64,000 nucleotides of DNA from Hyphomicrobium_A sp964493785 (GCA_964493785.1 CAZBPM010000020.1:32895-96894), one strand, 5' to 3'; counted from the first letter of the stretch, positions 34,698 through 43,151 are shown. The notes: generated by a model not told the origin, from the letters alone. Numbers and translations: made by a program.

Positions 34698-34890
34698 ATG
34701 GACTTGCTCCGAGCCGGTCGCCTTCGATACGGGCACAGCGCTTCTTGTGCTCCTCACCAGCGGCCTCTGCCTCGGTCAAGGAAGTTATAGTGGTGCTTGC
34801 GGCTTCCTATTCTTCATCTTCCACATTGTCGGCTCTGCGCTCATGTTTGACGCCCGGGGCTTCTTTGCCGTCTCCATCGTGGTCGATTAG
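34698..34890 (+). pseudogene. Fragment of a histidine-kinase membrane domain
   Basis: From ATG 34698 the start MDLLR plus RYG resembles the N-terminus of the kinase at 39924. After a one-base shift near 34733 the frame ending at TAG 34890 encodes TALLVLLTSGLCLGQGSYSG, then ACGFLFFIFHIVGSALMFDA and RGFFAVSIVVD. Compare YGLRLTLGDYSGAYGFLFFI and GLLFDRGTGFFAVALS in the intact kinase. The kinase core is missing. It is thus a decayed, shortened paralogue lying directly before xthA. Confidence 0.65.
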
Positions 34891-34902
34891 CCGGAAGCCA
34901 GC

Positions 34903-35676
34903 GTGAAGATTGCCACCTTCAACATCAACAACATCAACCGACGGCTGCCCAACCTGCTGGCGTGGCTGAAGTCCGCGCGGCCCGACATCGCGTGCCTTCA
35001 AGAGCTGAAGGCGGCGCAGAACGACTTCCCCGTGGAGGCCATTAACATGGCCGGCTACGAAGCGGCTTGGCTTGGCCAGAATACATGGAATGGTGTCGCC
35101 ATCCTTTCGCGCGGCGCACTGCCAGTTGTGACAAGGACCCGCCTGCCCGGCGATCCAGACGACATCCAGAGCCGATACTTGGAAGCGGCGGTCAGCGGTA
35201 TCCTCATTGGCTGCATCTATCTACCAAATGGCAATCCTCAGCCGGGACCAAAATTCGATTACAAGCTCGCCTGGTTTGAGCGCCTCCTCCGACACGCAAG
35301 TAAGCTCAAGAAGCTGAAGGCGCCCGTCGCACTGGTAGGTGACTACAACGTTGTGCCGACCGACTTCGACATCTACCCGACGAAGTCATGGGACAACGAT
35401 GCCTTGCTGCAACCGGAAAGCCGGGCTGCATTCCAGCGGCTTCTCGAGCAGGGCTGGACCGATGCTCTGCGGTACCTCCACCCCAAAAAGCCGATGTACA
35501 CGTACTGGGACTACAAATGGCACCGGTGGGAGAAGGACGGCGGACTGCGTCTAGACCACCTGCTGCTCAGCTCAGACTTGAAAGCGCGGCTTCAATCTGG
35601 CGGCGTCGATCGCGCGGTGCGCGGTAGGGAGGGAGCCAGCGATCATGCTCCCGCATGGATTAGGCTGCGGGACTAG
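34903..35676 (+). CDS. xthA: Exodeoxyribonuclease III family protein
   Basis: 257 residues. Endonuclease/exonuclease/phosphatase fold with the ExoIII motifs: MKIATFNINNINRRLPNLLA, DIACLQELKA (metal-binding Glu), VALVGDYNVVPTDFDIYPTK, MYTYWDYKWHRWEKDGGLRL with LDHLLLS, and GASDHAPAWIRL. It repairs abasic sites and trims 3' ends. The length is normal. The start is close to a kinase remnant, so its own promoter must lie in that remnant or further upstream. The Ku gene follows about 370 bp later, so two DNA-repair genes are neighbours. Confidence 0.9.
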   Translation: MKIATFNINNINRRLPNLLAWLKSARPDIACLQELKAAQNDFPVEAINMAGYEAAWLGQNTWNGVAILSRGALPVVTRTRLPGDPDDIQSRYLEAAVSGILIGCIYLPNGNPQPGPKFDYKLAWFERLLRHASKLKKLKAPVALVGDYNVVPTDFDIYPTKSWDNDALLQPESRAAFQRLLEQGWTDALRYLHPKKPMYTYWDYKWHRWEKDGGLRLDHLLLSSDLKARLQSGGVDRAVRGREGASDHAPAWIRLRD

Positions 35677-35995
35677 AATGATCCCGCCGCTACGGCAAAC
35701 AACGCCAGCAACACGCAACCGACAACCGGTGCTCCGAGCAGCTCTAGCGCCGCGGCCACTGACAACAGTAAGGTGCCGGAGCTTTCTGGCGGCAAATCCG
35801 GACCCGCGGAAAAGCCTAAATGAGGGCCGCTGGGCTGCATGGAGGCCTCCAGTATCACCTTCCAAGGCTTCACCCGCCCGACGGCGGCGATGCCGCGGCC
35901 ATGGCGATCGCACGTTACTTGGCGTTGGCCGCGATCGTCGTTGCTCTTTTTGGAGTGTATGTATTTGCGTGATGGCCAATGAGCACGAGAACTTA
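35677..35995. other. Gap with possible 23-residue peptide
   Basis: The gap 35677-36048 has no gene of normal size. A 24-codon frame at 35901-35972 (+) encodes MAIARYLALAAIVVALFGVY and VFA, a single hydrophobic helix; it lacks a ribosome site, so it is only noted. The end of the gap contains the Ku promoter. Confidence 0.3.
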
Positions 35996-36021
35996 GGAAC
36001 AAATATAAACGTCGCTGCGTT
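35996..36021 (+). promoter_or_regulatory. EcfG-type promoter of the Ku gene
   Basis: GGAAC (35996-36000), 17 bases, CGTT (36018-36021): an exact match to the general-stress consensus, 27 bp before the Ku ATG at 36049. Confidence 0.7.
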
Positions 36022-36048
36022 CCGCCGCAAAGTTCTCAGCGAGGACAT

Positions 36049-36900
36049 ATGGCGACGCGTCCCTATTGGAAGGGGTTTCTCCGACTTAGCCTGGTGAATT
36101 GCCCAGTTGTGCTTTTCACAGCGTCTAGCCAGTCGGAAAAAGTTCACTTCCACCAGATCAACCGCAAGACCGGTAACCGGCTGCGCCAACAAATGGTCGA
36201 TGAGCGCACGGGTAAGGTCGTCGATAAGGACGACAAAGGGCGCGGCTACGAACTGTCAAAAGGCAAGTACGTTGAGATCCAACCGGACGAACTCGATGCG
36301 GTTGAAGTTGAGGCCACCCATACGATCGATATCGACACGCTTGTGCCCGCCGAGGAAATCGACCGGCGCTATTTCGACAAGCCCTACTACGTAGCTCCCA
36401 ACGGCAAGTCCGGTGCCGACGCCTTCAAGGTTATCCGCGATGCCATGGAGGAAACAGGGAGGGTGGCTCTGGCCCGCATCGTCATGGCGCAACGCGAACA
36501 CATCATCGCGCTGGAGCCGTTCAGCAAGGGCTTCCTCGGCACGACGCTGCGCTACCACCATGAGGTGCGTGAACCTAAGGAATTTCTCGGCAGCATTCCC
36601 AGCCCGCGCGTCGACAAGGAGATGATCGATATCGCCAAAACCATTCTCGAAAAGAAGTCGGGGCGTTTCGATCCTTCCAAGTTCAAAGACCAGTACAATG
36701 CCGCTCTGAAGAAGCTGGTGAAGAAAAAGGCTGCTGGTCACACCATCGAGGAACCCGTCCGGGCGGATGAAAGCAGCAACGTCATAAACTTGATGGACGC
36801 GTTGCGCCAAAGTATGGGTGGGAGGGGCAAAAAGGCCGGCGGCCCAAAGCAGAAACCATCAAAGGCGCGTGCCCGCACAGCGAAGCGGCGCAGCGCATGA
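36049..36900 (+). CDS. ku: DNA end-binding protein Ku
   Basis: 283 residues. The bacterial Ku core is complete: RPYWKGFLRLSLVNCPVVLF, QQMVDERTGKVVDKDDKGRG, YFDKPYYVAPNGKSGADAFK and ALEPFSKGFLGTTLRYHHEV. A lysine/arginine-rich tail (GRGKKAGGPKQKPSKARARTA) follows, typical of Ku C-termini that contact DNA. Ku dimers bind broken ends and recruit LigD for end joining; no ligD is in the window. An exact stress promoter lies upstream, so expression in stationary or stressed cells is likely. Its stop overlaps a 30-codon frame (36897-36989) of doubtful meaning. Confidence 0.93.
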   Translation: MATRPYWKGFLRLSLVNCPVVLFTASSQSEKVHFHQINRKTGNRLRQQMVDERTGKVVDKDDKGRGYELSKGKYVEIQPDELDAVEVEATHTIDIDTLVPAEEIDRRYFDKPYYVAPNGKSGADAFKVIRDAMEETGRVALARIVMAQREHIIALEPFSKGFLGTTLRYHHEVREPKEFLGSIPSPRVDKEMIDIAKTILEKKSGRFDPSKFKDQYNAALKKLVKKKAAGHTIEEPVRADESSNVINLMDALRQSMGGRGKKAGGPKQKPSKARARTAKRRSA

Positions 36901-37254
36901 CAGCCGCCAATCGCGCTTACGCCGCCTTACTCATCTTCGTCGGGGCCTGCGCGTCCTCGGTGGCTGGCGACGAGTTTGAGCGCTGGTAACCGCGCGGGTC
37001 AAGAGCGCCAATACCAATGGGGACGGTGCGGTTGATCGTGAAGAAATTGGCACATTGGCCGGCAAACTTCTGCAAGAGCTGATCGATGAAGAACCTTTTG
37101 CAAACTGAGTTACTTGATGCCCAATCGGCTACACCCCAAAGAATTCTTGCCGCCGCCCTCTCCGGTGCTAGTCCGTCCCTACGAGGGGGATCACCGCTGC
37201 AAACGTCTGCGGAACGGAAGATCTGACGGATTGTCTCTGGTAACACCTCGCGGC
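36901..37254. other. Gap after Ku
   Basis: Gap 36901-37308. A 30-codon frame starting inside the Ku stop (ATGA, 36897-36989) encodes AANRAYAALLIFVGACASSV then AGDEFERW, which resembles a tiny lipoprotein, but it is too short to trust. Otherwise nothing is seen apart from the promoter at 37255. Confidence 0.3.
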
Positions 37255-37279
37255 TGAACTTATCTCGCCCGTGGCCGTT
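37255..37279 (+). promoter_or_regulatory. EcfG-like promoter of the YidB-like gene
   Basis: TGAAC (37255-37259), 16 bases, CGTT (37276-37279): one mismatch to GGAAC-N16-CGTT, 29 bp before the ATG at 37309. Confidence 0.5.
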
Positions 37280-37308
37280 AGCACTCCAACAACAACGGGG
37301 AGTGCGTC

Positions 37309-37863
37309 ATGGGCTTGGCAGATGTTTTGAACGGAATGCAAAATGGGCCTCGCGGCGGGGAAAGTTCATCTAGCTCGTCCGGGGGAATGTCGCCCATCAC
37401 CATGGGCCTTCTCGCATTGCTGGCCTACAAGGCATTGAAGGGATCGGGTATCCTCGGGTCCGAGACTCCCGCAGGTCAGACGCAGACGCCTGCCCGCACA
37501 GATCGAGACCCGAACTCGGCTGGCGGATCGGATTGGCTCACAAGCCTCCAAAAAGCAATCGCCGGAGGCGGCGCCGGAGGCCTCTTAAGTGGCGGACTGA
37601 GTGAACTGCTCAAGCGATTGCAACAGTCGGGCAATGGTCGAGCCGCGCAGTCATGGGTCGAGAAGGGTGCTAACGAACCCGTCGCCCCTGAAGACCTGGA
37701 AAAGGCAATCGGGACAGAGACGCTAGACGATCTCGCACAGCGGATGGGCGTCCCTCGCGAGCGTCTCCTTGCTGATCTGAAAGCTATGTTGCCCAGCACA
37801 GTTGATGCGATGACGCCGGACGGCCGCCTGCCGGACGAAAAGGAAGCCGCCCGCTGGGGCTAA
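37309..37863 (+). CDS. YidB/DUF937-like protein
   Basis: 184 residues. The YidB family order is visible: MGLADVLNGMQNG, a Ser/Gly linker, MGLLALLAYKALKGSGILG, a glycine-rich GGAGGLLSGGLSELLKRLQQ, and SWVEKGANEPVAPEDLEKAI then GTETLDDLAQRMGV. The C-terminal part resembles the DUF937 helical domain with the LPSTVDAMTPDGRLPDE ending typical of YidB. Function unknown; members are stress-linked and cytoplasmic. It is 18 bp before a GlsB-like gene, so probably an operon. Confidence 0.82.
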   Translation: MGLADVLNGMQNGPRGGESSSSSSGGMSPITMGLLALLAYKALKGSGILGSETPAGQTQTPARTDRDPNSAGGSDWLTSLQKAIAGGGAGGLLSGGLSELLKRLQQSGNGRAAQSWVEKGANEPVAPEDLEKAIGTETLDDLAQRMGVPRERLLADLKAMLPSTVDAMTPDGRLPDEKEAARWG

Positions 37864-37881
37864 GGCAATTGGAGACGTCTC

Positions 37882-38187
37882 ATGGGCCTTATCTGGATAT
37901 TAATCGTGGGCTTCGTCGCAGGGATGATCGCTCGTTTTGTGGCACCTGGACCGAACAAACCGGTTGGTTTTCTCCTGACTACCGCGCTGGGGATTGCCGG
38001 CGCTTTCGTTGCGACATTTATCGGTCAAACCGTAGGGTGGTATCGGACAGATCAAGGCGCAGGCCTAATCGCCGCGACACTGGGCGCGTTCGCCGTGCTG
38101 TTCGTATGGAATCGCCTGGTCGTAAATCAAACAATTGGCGACCCCGGTAATCCTGCGGCCCTCCGTGGCCCCGGTCCGCGAGCGTAG
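37882..38187 (+). CDS. GlsB/YeaQ/YmgE family membrane protein
   Basis: 101 residues with three hydrophobic helices: GLIWILIVGFVAGMIARFVA, PVGFLLTTALGIAGAFVATF and GLIAATLGAFAVLFVWNRL. The GLIWxLIVGxxAGxIA start is the hallmark of transglycosylase-associated (GlsB/YmgE) proteins, small inner-membrane proteins induced by stress. Behind the YidB-like gene and probably cotranscribed from the promoter at 37255. Complete. Confidence 0.87.
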   Translation: MGLIWILIVGFVAGMIARFVAPGPNKPVGFLLTTALGIAGAFVATFIGQTVGWYRTDQGAGLIAATLGAFAVLFVWNRLVVNQTIGDPGNPAALRGPGPRA

Positions 38188-38302
38188 GGCATCCCGGCTA
38201 CGGGAAGAGGTCAAATCGGACAACATAGCGAGACGACGTGGACTAAGTTTACCGTCTCGCGACTATATCGGGCCGCGGAATCGCGAGGGAAAGGAGCAAT
38301 AG

Positions 38303-38470
38303 ATGGATAACGTAATCTCAGAACGAGACGGGCCAGATGCTCCCTCAATTTCCGAAGACGCCAACGTCTTTACTACGCCGACAGATGCGCCAGCCCATTC
38401 CTGCCCTCACCTCAGACTGTCGCTGAAGTGCTCTGGTAGTGACCGCGCGCGCTGGCGCCTGTTGAGGTAG
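38303..38470 (+). CDS. Possible small protein, 55 residues
   Basis: ATG with AAGGAG six bases upstream. The peptide starts MDNVISERDGPDAPSISEDA and is acidic in the first half, with two cysteines (SCPH, KCSG) and a basic end. No family is recognised. The good ribosome site is the only strong support. The rest of the gap 38188-38886 shows no convincing coding sequence. Confidence 0.35.
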   Translation: MDNVISERDGPDAPSISEDANVFTTPTDAPAHSCPHLRLSLKCSGSDRARWRLLR

Positions 38471-38886
38471 CAGTTATCTTCCTGGTGTTTTGCGGCGCTG
38501 ACATCGGGCGATCAAGCGCCCACTTTCGCTATTGGGACGCTTCTTCAAAAGCTCACGCGAAATCGGAATCAACGCGCGCTGATCACAGCACATGCAGTTC
38601 TGCCGGTGTTCGACGGCCGAGGCCACGGAGTACTTCTGGCGGTGGGACGCCGCCGCCGTCGCGATGCCCGATGTTGCGGACTTCGCGGTAGCGGCCAGCG
38701 GTGCCCCTTGTCGGGTCCCGGTGATCATCCGCAAGCTGCAATGGCCGACCCGCTCAGGGCGCTTACCAGCATGCCATGTCGAGTGCTTCGCAGAGTTACG
38801 CCCGCATGTCAGCGGGTATCGCGAGTGCTAGTGAAAAGCGCCGCCGTTCCAACGGAACTTATCTGGCCCTGTGTTCTTCTCCCTGC

Positions 38887-39228
38887 ATGGACAGAGCTTG
38901 TCGCATTTTGATCTATGATGAAGAACCGGTTGCGCGGGCGCATATCCGCGCCCTTCTTGAGCAGGCCGGGGAGGTCGTCGTTGAGGCCGGTTGTGTGGAC
39001 GAAGCGCTTTTGCTGCTGGCTGGCGACCACATCAAGGCAGTTGTCAGCAACACACAGGCGGCCGGTAGGGACCTGATGAAAACGGTGCGTCGGAGGTATC
39101 CGGAAAAGATGGTGATCACCGTGACGGAGCGATGCTCGCCGTCAGCGGCTAAGTTGCCCGATGGCGTCATCGAGCTGTCCAGTCCCTTCTCGGACGAGCG
39201 ATTGCGCGAGGTGGTGTCTCACATCTGA
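38887..39228 (+). CDS. Degenerate receiver-domain protein
   Basis: 113 residues from ATG 38887. The CheY-like fold is visible: CRILIYDEEPVARAHIRALL with the acidic DEE pair, EQAGEVVVEAGCVDEAL, and MVITVTERC before the last strand. At the phosphorylation site the text reads AVVSNTQAAGRDL, where Asp is expected but Asn is found. The usual K-P pair near the end is S-P (ELSSPF). It is therefore a pseudo-receiver that cannot be phosphorylated in the normal way, or a decaying regulator. Longer upstream frames lack family features. Confidence 0.65.
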   Translation: MDRACRILIYDEEPVARAHIRALLEQAGEVVVEAGCVDEALLLLAGDHIKAVVSNTQAAGRDLMKTVRRRYPEKMVITVTERCSPSAAKLPDGVIELSSPFSDERLREVVSHI

Positions 39229-39375
39229 GTTAGCGGGACGACCGGGCCTCGTAGAGCTGCTGCGGCGGGACCGTCTTAATTAAGGTCGCCCCGTCAGGCG
39301 CTCTGTTTGCGCTGGCACGCTCGGCCAGCCCGATAACGCCCCGTAGCGAGCGCGAGGCACTCTAATGCGGCAGCC

Positions 39376-39659
39376 TTAGGCTTTCGGACCAAACAACAAT
39401 CCCATAGCTTCGACGATCTGCTGCTCAGTCGCAGGCTTGGGCAAGTGCGGCGCGCCCTGGCAGGCCCCGTCGATTGCGCCGAAGCCGCTGTAGATCAAGA
39501 AGGGAATTCCTCGCTGATGAAGCCGCACGCAATTTCCTTCAGGGTATTTGTTACGACGACGCTTGCGCCGGCGGTTTCCAATGCCTCGGAAATATCCAGA
39601 GCTATAAACGGCTCATCCTCGACCACGAGGATCTCCCGCCCCCTAATACGGCGTGGCAT
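39376..39659 (-). pseudogene. Receiver-domain response regulator, internally deleted and frameshifted
   Basis: From ATG 39659 the protein starts with REILVVEDEPFIALDISEAL and ETAGASVVVTNTLKE, a clear receiver start. A stop follows at 39495. In another frame after about 39535 the C-terminal end appears: RGIPFLIYSGFGAIDGACQG then APHLPKPATEQQIVEAM, ending at 39376. About 35 residues with the phosphorylated Asp are missing between the parts. An intact relative would pair with a kinase like that at 39924. An exact stress promoter remains upstream (39700-39724). Confidence 0.75.
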
Positions 39660-39699
39660 GTCATTTTCCCGACAATACACAACAACGGGTCCCCATATG

Positions 39700-39724
39700 A
39701 ACGCATTGAATTAAGTGGGGTTCC
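39700..39724 (-). promoter_or_regulatory. EcfG-type promoter of the receiver pseudogene
   Basis: On the minus strand GGAAC (39724-39720), 16 bases, CGTT (39703-39700), an exact consensus match 40 bp before the ATG of the broken receiver gene. Confidence 0.65.
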
Positions 39725-39923
39725 GTATCGCGCTGGTGCAGTCGGCACCGCTCCACGCATAAATGATCTCGCTGTCTAAGCTGGACGTCGCCTGGCAGCC
39801 GCAAGCACGGGTGAAGGCCTCGCATCGGCAAATGCGTCAGACCTCAGCCCAAAGGTAAGAAACATTGCTCTGGTCGATGGCGGGGACTAGGAGTGTCAGA
39901 CACACTGCAATGAGGCGCCTCCG

Positions 39924-40865
39924 GTGCACAATCTGCTTCGTTATCTTCCCGGGCCCCAGCCGATACCAGTTCGGTACGGCATAACCGCCACTCTCGTGCT
40001 GATCGCTTATGGTTTGCGATTGACCTTGGGTGATTATTCGGGAGCCTACGGCTTTCTGTTCTTTATTTTACCCATCGTTGCCTCAGGTCTGCTGTTTGAT
40101 CGCGGCACTGGCTTCTTCGCGGTTGCGCTGAGCACAATACTCGTGGCTAGTCTTCTGAACTGGAACGCGAGGCCAAGCGCCCACGTGGTGGCGCTCTTAC
40201 TGTTCGTGATCGTCGGTTCCTGTCTCGTTTTGATTTCGGAAGGATTGCATCGAGCGCTCGAGGCAGCGTATGCGGCGCAGCGAGCTGCGGTGTTGTTGCT
40301 CGACGAAATGAGCCATCGCGTCAAAAACAAGTTCGCGATGGTGTCCTCAATAATCAATCTGCAGGCGAGGAGGTCGACACCGGAAGCACGCATCGCTCTG
40401 GAAGAAATTGCACGGCGCGTCAACGTAATTGCCACCGTGCACGACTATCTTCAGCTATCGCGCAGTGACGGCATGATCGACATGTCGGAATACCTCCCCC
40501 GTCTCTGCCGTTCGTTAAATGACGCGCTGCTCGGTCCCGGGCCGCTGCATATCGGGGCAAAATCGCACCCCGTGATGTTATCTCCAGATAAGGCGCTCAC
40601 CATAGGGCTCATCGTCAACGAACTTGTGACCAACGCGGTCAAGTACGCTTTTTCTGATGGTCGGTCCGGGCACGTTCAAGTTGAACTCGTTCGCCTCCCT
40701 AACGATTTCGTTCTCACCGTCGAGGATAATGGACGTGGCTATAAACCAGATGCAGAGGCAGGGCTCGGCACGCGGCTTGTTACCACGCTTGCTGCGCAGC
40801 TCGGCGGAAATGCTGTATGGGGCGGAGCCACGGGGTGCAGGACGACCGTGCGATTCCCTACGTGA
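39924..40865 (+). CDS. HisKA_2-type sensor histidine kinase with membrane domain
   Basis: 313 residues, GTG start. Residues 15-113 form four hydrophobic helices (DUF4118-like, YGLRLTLGDYSGAYGFLFFI). The dimerisation helix has the phosphorylated His131 in LLDEMSHRVKNKFAMVSSII, the HisKA_2/HWE type. The ATPase domain follows: LIVNELVTNAVKYAFSDGRS, LTVEDNGRGYKPDAEAGLGT and TTLAAQLGGNAVWGG. Kinases of this type feed the alphaproteobacterial general stress response or light/redox responses. It has no extracytoplasmic sensor of note. The nearby receiver gene is broken, so its partner is elsewhere. Confidence 0.85.
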   Translation: MHNLLRYLPGPQPIPVRYGITATLVLIAYGLRLTLGDYSGAYGFLFFILPIVASGLLFDRGTGFFAVALSTILVASLLNWNARPSAHVVALLLFVIVGSCLVLISEGLHRALEAAYAAQRAAVLLLDEMSHRVKNKFAMVSSIINLQARRSTPEARIALEEIARRVNVIATVHDYLQLSRSDGMIDMSEYLPRLCRSLNDALLGPGPLHIGAKSHPVMLSPDKALTIGLIVNELVTNAVKYAFSDGRSGHVQVELVRLPNDFVLTVEDNGRGYKPDAEAGLGTRLVTTLAAQLGGNAVWGGATGCRTTVRFPT

Positions 40866-40944
40866 CGGCGGTGTGTTTAGTGGACCGGCAAGCCAATAGT
40901 CGGCGTAGATGACTGGCTTGTCGAATGCCCACTGCGGGCCAAAA

Positions 40945-41463
40945 TCACCGCGGCCGCATAAGCCAGCCCACCAAAGGCAACAGTAGCTCGTAAGGCATGG
41001 CGCCGGCTGACCAGGCCAACACGCTATTCAATATCCCCGGCACGACCACGCGCCGTCCCAGCCGATAGGACTGCCAACACAGCCGAGCCATGCGATCAGC
41101 TGATGTTGTTGGCAGGAGGCGGCGGTAATACGAATGGGCTCCATCCATCTTCCGATGGATACCGGTGTCGACTGGCCCGAAGGCCACGACGCACACGCGC
41201 ACACCTTCGCCGGCACACTCTGCGCCGATGGCTGCTGTAAGGGAGAGCACGTAAGCCTTGCTTGCAAAGTAGGCTGCTTGCCAGGGCCCGGGAGTGAACG
41301 CGCCCAGAGATGCCATGTTCATGATGCCGCCGCGGCCGCGGGCGCGCATGGCGGGAAGTGCCAAGCGCGTGAAGCGCGTCAAAGCAGCGTTGACCAACAC
41401 ATCCAGATAGAGCTGGTGCGTTTGTTGCTTGGGCTCGCGCGGCCTTGCCGCGTTTAAGTCCGT
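40945..41463 (-). pseudogene. SDR-family oxidoreductase, 5' third missing
   Basis: Codons from about 41463 encode DLNAARPREPKQQ, then GRGGIMNMASLGAFTPGPWQ, AAYFASKAYVLSLTAAIGAE (YxxxK) and GVRVCVVAFGPVDTGIHRKM, the C-terminal two thirds of a short-chain dehydrogenase. The nucleotide-binding TGxxxGIG part and the NNAG region are absent. The homology ends just where the stress promoter at 41468 begins, so the block carrying the 41527 gene seems to have replaced the SDR 5' end. The C-terminus is intact to PLVGWLMRPR. Confidence 0.75.
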
Positions 41464-41467
41464 ACCG

Positions 41468-41492
41468 GGAACATCCCAACGGACGCGACGTT
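41468..41492 (+). promoter_or_regulatory. EcfG-type promoter of the low-complexity exported protein
   Basis: GGAAC (41468-41472), 16 bases, CGTT (41489-41492), an exact consensus match 34 bp before ATG 41527. Confidence 0.7.
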
Positions 41493-41526
41493 TCAATCGG
41501 GAAGGCAACAACAAGGAAAGATAAAA

Positions 41527-41811
41527 ATGAAGACGCTCGTCATCGTCGCGCTGTCGGTCGCCCTTGGCGCCGTAACGGCTCAAGCGGGTCCCGCCGAAAA
41601 ACCTGACTCGCAATCGCTGTCGCTGGGTGCAAAGGACGCCAATCCAGGTGTCACGAGCGGCGGCACGACGGAAGCTCCCACTACCGAGCCGAAATCCGGG
41701 GCGATCTCCGATACTGCAAAGGAGACTACCGACGGCGGCGTAAATCCAGCAACAAATCCTACCGGTAAGCCGAGCACGTCCGACCTCGGATCCAAAAAAA
41801 CCAACAATTGA
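41527..41811 (+). CDS. Small exported low-complexity protein
   Basis: 94 residues. A signal peptide (KTLVIVALSVALGAVTAQAG) is followed by a hydrophilic stretch rich in Thr, Ser, Gly, Asn, Pro and Lys, with no Cys, Trp or Phe and no clear repeat; it is probably disordered in the periplasm. A similar protein is encoded at 46116-46415, also behind a stress-type promoter. Function unknown. A strong terminator follows at 41820. Confidence 0.7.
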   Translation: MKTLVIVALSVALGAVTAQAGPAEKPDSQSLSLGAKDANPGVTSGGTTEAPTTEPKSGAISDTAKETTDGGVNPATNPTGKPSTSDLGSKKTNN

Positions 41812-41819
41812 TGAAGCGA

Positions 41820-41845
41820 GCTGGGTGCCAGGCACCCAGCTTTTC
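41820..41845 (+). terminator. Intrinsic terminator after the exported protein
   Basis: GCTGGGTG-CCAGG-CACCCAGC followed by TTTTC. It sits between 41527-41811 and the DUF4142 gene at 41860, so the latter either uses read-through or its own promoter. Confidence 0.85.
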
Positions 41846-41859
41846 TCTGTGAGGCTCCT

Positions 41860-42345
41860 ATGTTCAAGATTTTTTCCATAGCGCTTCCAATCGCGGTCCT
41901 ACTCGTCGGCTGCGGCGCGCCTATCAGCGACGACTTTGTCGCTAAGGCCGAGGAGGCAGGCGAATTCGAAATCGGCTCCAGCCGCCTCGCGCAGAACAAG
42001 TCGCAAAGCGCGGCCGTGAAGCAGTTTGCGGGCCAGATGATCAGCGACCACACAGCGGCCGGCGAGAAGCTGCGCGCGGCGGCAAAGTTGCAAGGCATCG
42101 AGGGCGACAAGGCGAATGCAGTTTCGCCCGCGCATCAGGCAGACATGGACCGCCTGGAAAAGGCCACCGTCGCAGAGTTCGACCCCTTGTACATCGACAT
42201 ACAGACGAAGGCTCATGAGGAGGCGGTAAGTCTTTTCAAAAGCTATGCGGACGAAGGGAAGGACGAGCCGTTGAAGAAATTCGCGGCCGAGACTCTACCG
42301 ACGCTTGAGCAACACTTGGCGCATGTGCGTAACCTAAAGCCATAG
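41860..42345 (+). CDS. DUF4142 lipoprotein
   Basis: 161 residues. The lipobox is LLVGCGAP near residue 18. The mature part matches DUF4142: DDFVAKAEEAGEFEIGSSRL, QSAAVKQFAGQMISDHTAAG with the conserved helix, and THAEAV-like AHEEAVSLFKSYADEGKDEP then ETLPTLEQHLAHVRNL. Such ferritin-like helical proteins are widespread in stress regulons of Alphaproteobacteria; their activity is unknown. Probably anchored in a membrane on the periplasmic side. Confidence 0.87.
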   Translation: MFKIFSIALPIAVLLVGCGAPISDDFVAKAEEAGEFEIGSSRLAQNKSQSAAVKQFAGQMISDHTAAGEKLRAAAKLQGIEGDKANAVSPAHQADMDRLEKATVAEFDPLYIDIQTKAHEEAVSLFKSYADEGKDEPLKKFAAETLPTLEQHLAHVRNLKP

Positions 42346-42440
42346 TACCGAATCGCAGGGGCACGGTGCTCAGCCCGACGCCTCAGATATGGCCAGCTAC
42401 CGTGCGCGGAAGGACCTGCCGAAAGCACAGCCGACCGGGG

Positions 42441-43151
42441 TTATAGCTGGGTGTAACCGGAGACGGGGCCGAGCTGCAATTCGGCCAACAGCGGTAGATG
42501 GTCTGATAGGAGCGGGGCCGAGGTGATAGTCTGTGCGCACTTGAGCAACCCGGAAGGACGACAAAAAATACGGTCCAGGGCCAACAGCGGCACTCGCGCC
42601 GGATAAGTGCGCAGCCGGGTATACTCGGCGAAGTGGATTTCCAATTCGGCCTGCGCCGACCGATAGCGGAACCAGTCGTTGAAGTCCCCCATAAGCAGTG
42701 TCGGCCGTTCGCCGCTGACGGCTCTGCATAGCGTCGACACTTGCTGCCGTCGTTCGCCGAGTCGGAGCCCCAGGTGCGCTGCGACCACGCGAAGCTCGCC
42801 GCTAGGCGTTCGTGCTACGGCAGAAATCGCTCGCCGTGGCTCGTAGCAGCCGACGGATAAATCGTGAGTTTCCGCGTCAGTCAGCGGCCATCGGCTCAGC
42901 AGGACTTGGCCGTATTCGCCATCCGGCGCCGTCAGCGTCGAGGCGCTGATGCCGCCCTGGCCCAATCGGTCTTCGATAATGCGCATGGGCGACGCCCGAC
43001 TGCCGCGATCTCGGCTGTCCACTTCCTGCAGCGCCACGATGTCCGGATCGACGGCGACGACATGATCGACTATTCGGGAGAAATCGCGAACGCCGTCGAG
43101 ACCCACGCCACCGTGCACATTCCACGTCAAGACCCGAACGATAGTGCTCAT
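42441..43151 (-). CDS. Endonuclease/exonuclease/phosphatase family protein
   Basis: 236 residues from ATG 43151, overlapping the stop of the PLD-VTT gene (ATGA). Motifs: VRVLTWNVHGGVGLDGVRDF, DIVALQEVDSRD, LRVVAAHLGLRLGERRQQVS, LLMGDFNDWF and SAPLLSDHLPLLAELQL. This fold hydrolyses phosphodiester bonds in nucleic acids or lipids. The same pair (PLD-VTT fusion plus this protein) recurs in Rhizobiales, so a joint role in phospholipid metabolism is a fair inference. No signal peptide. Confidence 0.85.
   Translation of the reverse strand: MSTIVRVLTWNVHGGVGLDGVRDFSRIVDHVVAVDPDIVALQEVDSRDRGSRASPMRIIEDRLGQGGISASTLTAPDGEYGQVLLSRWPLTDAETHDLSVGCYEPRRAISAVARTPSGELRVVAAHLGLRLGERRQQVSTLCRAVSGERPTLLMGDFNDWFRYRSAQAELEIHFAEYTRLRTYPARVPLLALDRIFCRPSGLLKCAQTITSAPLLSDHLPLLAELQLGPVSGYTQL

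Noticed and set aside
41464..41835. N-terminal extension of the truncated SDR
   Set aside because: Reads antisense to the 41527 gene and its promoter and has no Rossmann cofactor motif.
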